Assembly: GCA_018334055.1 (NCBI GenBank)
Contig: JAGXSS010000067.1
Span: 1-43,104, forward strand
Origin: Peptococcaceae bacterium
GTDB taxonomy: Bacteria; Bacillota; UBA994
DNA: 43,104 nt
Direction of reading: 5' to 3'
In this document: in pieces, positions 1 to 6,736 of the stretch
Layout: each line of letters begins with the position of its first letter
How positions within the stretch are numbered: position 1 is the stretch's first letter
Position numbers and translations under genes: made by a program
The notes under the pieces: model-generated
The model's database searches: none
Told to the model about the DNA's origin: nothing
What the model saw: only the letters and a program-made list of their open reading frames with translations

Positions 1-274
1 TTGCGGGGAAGGGCCGAACATGAAACGAGGTGAGCAAATGGCAAGTTCGAGGAAAGCGCAAGGACAGCAGAAAACCCTTAATAGGGGCTCCTCACAGGAA
101 GAAGTGGTGAATACACAGGGTACTGTGAGAGCGCAGAGCTCTTACCCGGCACAAACCAGGCGCTACACCTGCGGGACCGAGCAAGGCACCGTAGTGTTTC
201 ATGAACCGCCGTATACCGAACGGTACGTACGGTGGTGTGAGAGGACGGGGGTTAATCACCCCCTCCTACTCGAT
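1..274 (+). mobile_element. 3' portion of a group II intron (end of domain IV, domain V, domain VI); 5' part lies outside the window
   Basis: Domain V-like hairpin at 203-237: gaaccgccgta-tacc-GAAC-ggta-cg-tacggtggtg (two-base bulge on the 3' side, GAAC tetraloop). It is followed by a domain VI-like hairpin gacgggggttaatcacccccTCCTACTCGAT with an unpaired A region, ending near 274. No RT-like translation immediately upstream. Confidence 0.75.
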
Positions 275-403
275 GTGGTCACTCCATCATGGTTACGACC
301 TGGGAGGGTCGGCGTGCCATGTCACGCCGCTACCTATGGAATTGCCGCGCCGGTAGATGGGACGCTGTAGCGCCGGCACATGAGGGCTAGTACCGTTCTC
401 TCT

Positions 404-1900
404 TCATTTTTTGACCGTTGCTAAAATATTTTTTACCTCGCCTAGACGAAGCCTTTTCTTGGTGAAGTCAATGCCGAGAGAGTTCCCTAAGACGTCTGAA
501 ATTTCGCTGCGGTAATCAAACAGGTAGATGTTCTCCTGCTCGTTAGAACAGGCGATGCTGTTTAGGCACTCTAGAATCTTTGCCGCCGAGAATCGGTGGG
601 CTATTTTTTTCTGGATTAACCGCAGTATCACCAGAGCTAAAAAACAAGTTAGAAAATGGGCACCGATGCGGTCTTCTCGCGAAACGTATACTGGGCGCGC
701 CTCGAGCGTGCTTTTTGTGATGCGAAAGGTCTCTTCAATCTCCCACAGTCCACGGTAGGTTTCGATGACCTCCGTATCAGACATGTCGAGTTCGCTGGTG
801 ACAATGGCGTAGTAGCCATCTGAATCAAATTGCGGGCGCAGGGTGGCCAGAAGTATCTCGCCTGTCTCCGTGTCAACTTCAAGGTTTTTTAGGTATTTGG
901 CCGCTCCATAGGAGGTGGCCAAGGTGTATTTTTGCGGATCCGCCTCTAGTGCTTTCGTTTTCTTGAGGAGTTCCTCCCGCTGTGCCCTAGCCTTGTCGGC
1001 GTACTTCTTGGCCCAGAATACCACTTGCTTTTCATACACAGTCTTCTTTGCCGTTTTGCCGCTACTTAGGGTCACGTTAATGTCCCGGGCAATCCGTCGA
1101 CTCTTCATCTTGAAGTCGGCATCTTCTTTAGCTGGCCGGCCATCGGTTTCGACATAATCGGCACTGTTAAGCACGTAGTCCTTAAAGGTACCGGAGCCGC
1201 CACGAACGGAGAAACTAAAGACATATCCGTTCAGGTTTTTCCCGCCAGTCAGGTAATAAATATTGTCGCCGGTGATGATCCCCATGTCCGCCACCACCAC
1301 AACTCTCCCCGTGTCGTATTTTTTTCTGACCTCGCCGATTACCGAGCGGAAAGTCTCTTTGTCGAGCTTGTTTCCGGGGAACAACTCGTAGTGGAGGGGA
1401 ATGCCATCTGCATCCATGGCGAGCCCCATTTGAACAATAGAATTGTGCCTGTCATCAGCCTCATCAATCTCGAAGTAAAAGTTCGTCACATCGTAGTAGA
1501 TCGTCCTGGTGTTTCGACCGTACTTGGTCGCTATCTGCTCGTGCAAGTAGCGCTGGCACTCCGTAGCGACCTTGGCAAAGTGGGAAAGAGCGCGGTACAC
1601 ATCCGCCAGAGAGAAGTCAAAGCGCTCAAAATATCTACCCTTTTCCTCGAAAGCCTTTTTCTTAGAACCCGGAGACAGCAATCTTGAGGTTGTAAGCAGC
1701 ATCATTATCGAATTGGTATTGTACTTAAAAGGCTCATGCCTAGCCTTGTTCTTAAAGAAATCGTCCAGTGAAAGCTCGTGATAGATTTTAAGGATAGCAG
1801 CATAGCCGAAGTTTTTTCGACCTTCGGCATTCATAGGCAGCGTCTCCTCCATATTTACGGTCAGAGTCAGCTTCTTCTTCGCCGTGTCTTCCGCAGTCAT
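404..1900 (-). CDS. IS1634/IS4-type DDE transposase (the conserved frame continues upstream of the ATG to about 2090)
   Basis: 498-aa ORF with IS1634-like sequence (YYDVTNFYFEIDEADD, VVVVADMGIITGDN, YRGLWEIEETFRITKSTLEARPVYV). In-frame extension upstream of the ATG reads NLNLKQSPRENGRVYLSIEKGYRDQATGKPKAKTIKSLGYLDVLQKEYADPIAHFQEVARK. Confidence 0.85.
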   Translation of the reverse strand: MTAEDTAKKKLTLTVNMEETLPMNAEGRKNFGYAAILKIYHELSLDDFFKNKARHEPFKYNTNSIMMLLTTSRLLSPGSKKKAFEEKGRYFERFDFSLADVYRALSHFAKVATECQRYLHEQIATKYGRNTRTIYYDVTNFYFEIDEADDRHNSIVQMGLAMDADGIPLHYELFPGNKLDKETFRSVIGEVRKKYDTGRVVVVADMGIITGDNIYYLTGGKNLNGYVFSFSVRGGSGTFKDYVLNSADYVETDGRPAKEDADFKMKSRRIARDINVTLSSGKTAKKTVYEKQVVFWAKKYADKARAQREELLKKTKALEADPQKYTLATSYGAAKYLKNLEVDTETGEILLATLRPQFDSDGYYAIVTSELDMSDTEVIETYRGLWEIEETFRITKSTLEARPVYVSREDRIGAHFLTCFLALVILRLIQKKIAHRFSAAKILECLNSIACSNEQENIYLFDYRSEISDVLGNSLGIDFTKKRLRLGEVKNILATVKK

Positions 1901-2266
1901 CTTACGGGCAACTTCTTGGAAGTGCGCGATGGGGTCAGCGTATTCTTTTTGCAGAACATCTAAGTACCCAAGGGATTTGATCGTCTTAGCTTTGGGCTTG
2001 CCGGTCGCCTGATCGCGATAGCCCTTTTCAATAGAAAGATAGACTCTACCATTTTCCCTAGGCGATTGTTTAAGGTTCAGGTTAGCCCCCCCCGCGAACT
2101 ACTAGATACCTATATTATAACAATCCTATACAATGCTATACGTTTAAAAGAAACAAAAACAGAAAAAATTTACCCCTTAAAGCCTTACGCTTCAAGGGTC
2201 TCTGGTTTCTCCTATCAATGAGGGGTTGTCAAACTAACGGGGTAAATGTCGGTTGGCGGAATAGTA

Positions 2267-2295
2267 TTGACATACGCATAATATGTGCGCATAAT
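2267..2295 (+). promoter_or_regulatory. Sigma-A-type promoter with overlapping repeat (candidate HicB operator) upstream of hicA
   Basis: TTGACA (2267-2272), 17-nt spacer, CATAAT (2290-2295). Direct repeat CGCATAAT at 2275-2282 and 2288-2295; imperfect inverted repeat atacgca...tgcgcat. Confidence 0.65.
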
Positions 2296-2317
2296 TAAGA
2301 CGTAGGGAGGGAACGCA

Positions 2318-2506
2318 TTGAAGATGCGGGAGATACTTAAGCTGCTGCACAAGGACGGATGGCGCGCGGTTGAAAATAGGACCAGAGGTTCTCACATACA
2401 GTTAAAGCACCCGTCGAAAAAAGGGAAAGTCACAGTGCCAGACCACTCAGGCGATATCCCGCCCGGAACACTAAACAGCATCCTCAAGCAGGCGGGGCTA
2501 AAATGA
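2318..2506 (+). CDS. hicA: HicA-family mRNA interferase toxin (start TTG 2318 or ATG 2324)
   Basis: 62 aa, MKMREILKLLHKDGWRAVENRTRGSHIQLKHPSKKGKVTVPDHSGDIPPGTLNSILKQAGL: classic small dsRBD-like HicA with GSH motif; SD gggagg upstream; followed by hicB. Confidence 0.9.
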   Translation: MKMREILKLLHKDGWRAVENRTRGSHIQLKHPSKKGKVTVPDHSGDIPPGTLNSILKQAGLK

Positions 2507-2545
2507 TAGCTTTTGTCGGGCAAAGAACAAAAGGAGGTAGTGCAG

Positions 2546-2956
2546 ATGCGCAGACTAACCTATTTTGCAGTGTTTGAGCCCACAGCCGAGGGCTACGGCG
2601 TGTACTTCCCTGATCTCCCGGGGTGCGTGAGCTCGGGCAAAGACTTTGAGCAAGCCCAAGAGAATGCTACTGAGGCGCTGGGGCTTCACGTCTACGGCAT
2701 GGAGAAAGATGGCGATGTGCTGCCCGCTCCCTCAAAGAAGCCGCATGTTGACCCCGATACGGCAGAGGGGTATATAGTGGCTCCGGTGACGGTCTTCCCT
2801 GAGCTGGTAAAAAACGAACTTGACAACAGGGCGGTTAAGACCAACTTGACGATACCTGCGTGGCTTAAGGAGCTCGCTGAGGCCGAGGGCGTAAACTTCT
2901 CTAAAGTCTTGCAGGCCGCGCTTATAGACTATTTAGGCGTTCGAGCACCAAGGTAG
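2546..2956 (+). CDS. hicB: HicB-family antitoxin with C-terminal ribbon-helix-helix-like region
   Basis: ORF track starts at TTG 2513, but ATG 2546 has a strong SD (aaggaggt 2531-2538). Sequence YFAVFEPTAEGYGVYFPDLPGCVSSGKDFEQAQENATEAL; C-term KTNLTIPAWLKELAEAEGVNFSKVLQAALIDYL. Confidence 0.9.
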   Translation: MRRLTYFAVFEPTAEGYGVYFPDLPGCVSSGKDFEQAQENATEALGLHVYGMEKDGDVLPAPSKKPHVDPDTAEGYIVAPVTVFPELVKNELDNRAVKTNLTIPAWLKELAEAEGVNFSKVLQAALIDYLGVRAPR

Positions 2957-3413
2957 AAGAGCGCTCTTGATCCCCATATTTCCTTGGGCGCGGCGTAGCT
3001 ATAAACGCTTCAAAAAAAGTCGCTACTCCCTTTTGTGGGTCATGGCGACCAAGGTAGGGTTATTAAACAATGACTGGTTAGGTAGCTCAGGGAATGGAGT
3101 AAAGTCTATATTAGTGTGTAAAATTCCCTCGGAACAGTTCGTTAACAGCAGTTCGCTTACCGGTAGCAACCTAAAGCGTTGATGCCCAACCCGGGCCGAC
3201 GGAGGCTCGTTGTCAACAATACCGCATGAAGCACAAGGAAAGTGTTTATCTTCAGTAGCGGTAATTTTGACAGCAATTTTGACAGCAACGCCACCGACAT
3301 TGTATGAAATGAATGGTCTCCAAGAGCATCTAGCAACCTAAAAAGCCTTCGCATCACACACTCTGCGCCACCAAAGACCATTATTGGATACCACCTGAAA
3401 CGAGCCTCTTACA

Positions 3414-3459
3414 ATTCGTAATCAGCAGGCCGAGGGTTCAAGCCCCACTATCGGCTCCA
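3414..3459 (+). pseudogene. 3' fragment of a tRNA-Thr(CGT) gene (anticodon loop to CCA); candidate att site remnant
   Basis: ATTCGTAATCAGCAGGCCGAGGGTTCAAGCCCCACTATCGGCTCCA: anticodon loop TTCGTAA, T-arm GAGGG-TTCAAGC-CCCAC, acceptor TATCGGC, then TCCA. No matching 5' half precedes it. Confidence 0.8.
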
Positions 3460-3820
3460 GTGTTATCAAGGGTCTCTGGGTTTTCCCGGAGACTTTTATC
3501 GAGCAGCACCGTGAAACCCCTCGTTTTACCCTATGGGGATATAAGGTGCCGATACTTGATTGTACTAGATACGGTGCGGCTGTATAGTGGGTACATGAAA
3601 CAACGGGGAGTGTCAATTACGACGGCACAGACCCTGGGGGTGTGGCGAAGACACTACGATATCAAGCACTGTGTCGAGCACGAGTTCTAACAAAAGATCT
3701 AACGGAAGCCAGCAAAAGTGAGCGGAAAGCGGCAGAACATACGTTCGGATGACAGCCCAAAACCCTTGACATAGCAGCGTATAGCAGACACAAGAAGGGC
3801 ATAGCCGAAGCCTCTCGCTA

Positions 3821-3845
3821 CCCTCTGCTCTAGCAGAGGGTTTTT
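3821..3845 (+). terminator. Rho-independent terminator upstream of comEA
   Basis: ccctctgct-ct-agcagaggg followed by ttttt. Confidence 0.8.
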
Positions 3846-3930
3846 AATGTTTTCCTGACTTCATTGAAAGATAGGGTAATTGTTGGTACAATTGTGCCCA
3901 GAAGAATTTTCAGAGAACGAGGTGCTTGGT

Positions 3931-4512
3931 GTGTCACGCGCAGTGGTTATCGCCTTAGCTTGTGGCTTGGTTTTGTCGCTCGGCATGAATGTTTTTCTTT
4001 ATGTGCAATTACAAGCCAGCCCCGAGGTAGTCTATGTGGATGCTCCGCAAAGCAAGACAGAACCCTTGCCTGCCCAGGAACCATCCCTCGTGGTGGTGCA
4101 TGTCACCGGTGCTGTGGCTCGCCCTAGCGTCTACACCTTGGCCACGGGCAGTCGCGCCGTTGCTGCTATCGAAGCTGCAGGGGGCGCACAGGCGGATGCG
4201 GATCTCGAACGCACTAATTTAGCGCGAGTGCTTAGTGACGGTGAGCAGTTGCACATTTTTCGTCGTGGTGAACAAGGGATGGCAACGTCTACCCCTGCAC
4301 CGGGCGGTTCAAGCAATCCTCGTCTCAATGTTAATACCGCGACCCAGGCCGAACTTGAGACCCTGCCCGGTATTGGCCCAACAAAGGCCGCTGCGATCAT
4401 TGCCTTTCGTCAGCAGCAGGGGGCCTTTGTCACCCCGGAAGACCTCATGAAGGTTGGCGGCATTGGAACGAAGACATTTGAAGGCTTGAAGGATCTCGTT
4501 CGCGTGCGCTAG
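3931..4512 (+). CDS. comEA: ComEA-type DNA-binding competence protein (SLBB plus helix-hairpin-helix)
   Basis: N-terminal TM, VVHVTGAVARPSVYTLATGSRAVAAIEAAGG (SLBB), LNVNTATQAELETLPGIGPTKAAAIIAFRQQQGAFVTPEDLMKVGGIGTKTFEGLK (HhH). Likely GTG start 3931 (SD cgaggtg) rather than TTG 3880. Confidence 0.9.
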   Translation: MSRAVVIALACGLVLSLGMNVFLYVQLQASPEVVYVDAPQSKTEPLPAQEPSLVVVHVTGAVARPSVYTLATGSRAVAAIEAAGGAQADADLERTNLARVLSDGEQLHIFRRGEQGMATSTPAPGGSSNPRLNVNTATQAELETLPGIGPTKAAAIIAFRQQQGAFVTPEDLMKVGGIGTKTFEGLKDLVRVR

Positions 4513-4542
4513 GTAACGCTCCATAGGCTGTTGGGCTGCAAC

Positions 4543-4572
4543 TGAATGAAATTAGAGGCTTGGGTCATGCTA
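4543..4572 (+). promoter_or_regulatory. Candidate forespore (sigma-G-like) promoter for sleB-ypeB
   Basis: TGAATG (4543-4548), 17-nt spacer, CATGCTA (4566-4572), just upstream of sleB. Confidence 0.45.
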
Positions 4573-4590
4573 TGAGCAGAGGTGATTGAA

Positions 4591-5304
4591 ATGCAGAGCA
4601 AAAGAATGGTTGCTCTGGCCATCGCCTTGGCTCTTGTTTTTGTGCTGGTAGTGGTGCCTACTCTAGCTGAGGCCCAGGTGCCAGGAACACGAAATCTTCG
4701 CCAAGGTGATAGGGGGCCAGATGTCACGGAGGTGCAGCGGAGGCTCCTGCGTTGGGGTTATTATTTTGGCCCGATTAGCAGCCTTTTCGGGGCACAGACT
4801 CTCGCAGCAGTACAGTTTTTCCAGAGGCGCAATGGCTTGCCAATTACTGGCATTGTCGGCCCACTAACTTTTGCCGCTCTCGGTATACGTGCACCCCGTG
4901 CTGTGCCAGCCCCAGACCGAACTGCGGCCGTTACACCGCAGGGCGGTGTCGACCGCAATGGCATGCACCTCCTGGCGCGCGCTGTCTACGGTGAGGCGCG
5001 GGGAGAACCCTTTGAAGGGCAGGTGGCGGTAGCCGCGGTCATACTTAACCGCCTCCGCAGCCAAAAATTCCCTAATACGATCAGCGCGGTAATCTACCAG
5101 CCATTGGCTTTTACGGCTGTGGCGGATGGACAGTTCTATTTAACACCTGGCAGCGAGGCCTATCGCGCGGCGCAACTAGCTGTCAACGGATGGGACCCGA
5201 GCGGGGGAGCGCTTTACTATTTTAACCCGCGCACCGCGACATCAGCCTGGATATGGACGCGGCCTTACATCAAGACCATTGGTAGGCATCGGTTTCTACG
5301 CTAA
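4591..5304 (+). CDS. sleB: Spore cortex-lytic enzyme SleB (PG-binding domain plus Hydrolase_2)
   Basis: Signal peptide, LRQGDRGPDVTEVQRRLLRWGYY (PG_binding_1), LLARAVYGEARGEPFEGQVAVAAVILNRLRSQKFPNTISAVIYQ...AFTAVADGQF (SleB hydrolase). ORF-track start at 4582 is an alternative. Followed by ypeB. Confidence 0.92.
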   Translation: MQSKRMVALAIALALVFVLVVVPTLAEAQVPGTRNLRQGDRGPDVTEVQRRLLRWGYYFGPISSLFGAQTLAAVQFFQRRNGLPITGIVGPLTFAALGIRAPRAVPAPDRTAAVTPQGGVDRNGMHLLARAVYGEARGEPFEGQVAVAAVILNRLRSQKFPNTISAVIYQPLAFTAVADGQFYLTPGSEAYRAAQLAVNGWDPSGGALYYFNPRTATSAWIWTRPYIKTIGRHRFLR

Positions 5305-5327
5305 TCGGTGAGCAAGGGGGTAATACT

Positions 5328-6683
5328 GTGCGACGAGCAGTATGGGTGGCGGGTATGCTGGCTGTTGTTGTAGTGGCGGCCAGCTTGTATTGGGGTTTTT
5401 CTCAAACGAGGGTCAAGAATCAACTCTTAACGAGGCTGGAAAACACATACCAGCGCGCATTCCATGATTTAGCATTTAACTTAAGTGCAATCGACGCCGA
5501 GCTAGCTAAGGCCGCAGTCGCCGGTACGGAGGAGCAGGCCATGATACGCTTAGCCGCTGTCTGGCGGCAGGCCTATGTGGCCCAGACAAATCTAGGGCAG
5601 GTGCCCCTAGGCGTCGCAAACCTAGAAAATACTGAGCTATTCTTGGCCCGCATCGGGGATGCAGTGTTCTCCATTGCTTCTCGCGGCACTTTGCCGACGG
5701 CAGAAGATCGGCAGGTGCTGTCCATGCTCCGCACCCAGGCCAGGGATATGGCCAATACGGTTGCCACGGTGCAGGCGACAGTCCTCAGGGACAATATGCG
5801 CTGGACCGACCTTGAGATACGCACCTTAAACGACCGAGCGCCGCGGGACAGTCAGGTGCTGGGCAAGTTTCGCGCCCTAGAAGATCAAGTCCAGCAATTT
5901 CCCGAAATTACCTTTGGCGAACATGTTAACGTGGCTCGCCCTGCTCCCCTCGCCGTGACTGCCGAAAGCGTGTCGGCTGGCGTAGCAGAAAAAACCGCCC
6001 GTGACTTTCTCCGCCACCTCGGTGCTGACTTGCGGCTCGTCAGCCAAGTGGAGGTTGTGGAGGCCGAGTTGCCTCATTTTAGTTTCGTTTTCGCTCATCC
6101 TGTCGATGCCAACCGCCACACCACGATTGAGGTAGTGCGTAACGGCGGGCGAGTGTTTCAAATGTTTAGTGAACGCGAGCCTAGGGCTGCGGTCATAGAA
6201 GTGGGCGTAGCAGAGCAGCGCGCAAAACTGTTTTTGGCCGAGCGGAACCTCATGAATCTGGAGCTGCTGGGGGTCGAAATAGGGGGCAACACGGCCATCT
6301 TTACATTTTGTTACACTGAGGATGGTATCTTGTTCTACCCTGATCTCCTCCGTGTCAGGGTTGCGCTTGACAATGGTGAGGTGCTTAGCTATGAGGGTAA
6401 TGGTTTCGTGATGTACCATCGCGAGCGGGGGAATTTCGTCGGGCAGATGGGTATTGCCCAAGCTAAGGCCGGACTCAACCCCGATCTCCTCGTCAATGGT
6501 GTGCAGCGCGTCATTATCTTTGACCGACAAGGCCGGGAGGTCCTGTGCTACGAGTTTGCTGTACAACGAGGAACGGAGAAGTTTCTAATCTTTATCAATG
6601 CAACAACCGGTCGTGAAGAAAACATTGTTCGACTTGTAGAATACCCACAGCCCATGATCCCAGCCGGTATTTTTAGACCATAG
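5328..6683 (+). CDS. ypeB: Germination protein YpeB
   Basis: 451 aa, N-terminal TM, downstream of sleB; C-terminal PepSY-like repeats (EVVRNGGRVFQMF, QRVIIFDRQGREVLCYEFAVQRG). Confidence 0.9.
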   Translation: MRRAVWVAGMLAVVVVAASLYWGFSQTRVKNQLLTRLENTYQRAFHDLAFNLSAIDAELAKAAVAGTEEQAMIRLAAVWRQAYVAQTNLGQVPLGVANLENTELFLARIGDAVFSIASRGTLPTAEDRQVLSMLRTQARDMANTVATVQATVLRDNMRWTDLEIRTLNDRAPRDSQVLGKFRALEDQVQQFPEITFGEHVNVARPAPLAVTAESVSAGVAEKTARDFLRHLGADLRLVSQVEVVEAELPHFSFVFAHPVDANRHTTIEVVRNGGRVFQMFSEREPRAAVIEVGVAEQRAKLFLAERNLMNLELLGVEIGGNTAIFTFCYTEDGILFYPDLLRVRVALDNGEVLSYEGNGFVMYHRERGNFVGQMGIAQAKAGLNPDLLVNGVQRVIIFDRQGREVLCYEFAVQRGTEKFLIFINATTGREENIVRLVEYPQPMIPAGIFRP

Positions 6684-6693
6684 GGCAGGGTTT

Positions 6694-6736
6694 CCCCCGC
6701 CGCCAGAGAATTGATTGGTGGTGGGGGTGTTTTTTT
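6694..6736 (+). terminator. Terminator-like hairpin between ypeB and comEC
   Basis: cccccgccgcca-gagaattgattgg-tggtgggggtg followed by T7 (6730-6736). Confidence 0.5.

Noticed and set aside
20-370. 116-aa ORF as an independent protein gene
   Set aside because: It runs straight through group II intron domains V and VI, so most of it is structural RNA sequence, not a conserved protein.
360-2260. Exact IS ends and terminal inverted repeats of the IS1634-type element
   Set aside because: I could not align convincing inverted repeats or a target duplication by eye, so boundaries are not claimed.
3066-3110. ggtagctcaggg segment as the 5' half of the tRNA whose 3' half is at 3414
   Set aside because: It matches only the generic D-arm consensus; no acceptor complementary to TATCGGC and no anticodon stem partner precede it.
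3766-3845. Small RNA gene between a TTGACA at 3766 and the terminator at 3821-3845
   Set aside because: No acceptable -10 element at the right spacing; kept only as a point to check by RNA-seq.
5877-6566. 229-aa minus-strand ORF antisense to ypeB
   Set aside because: Shadow ORF: ypeB on the plus strand has clear family features, and the antisense translation has no recognisable domain or RBS.
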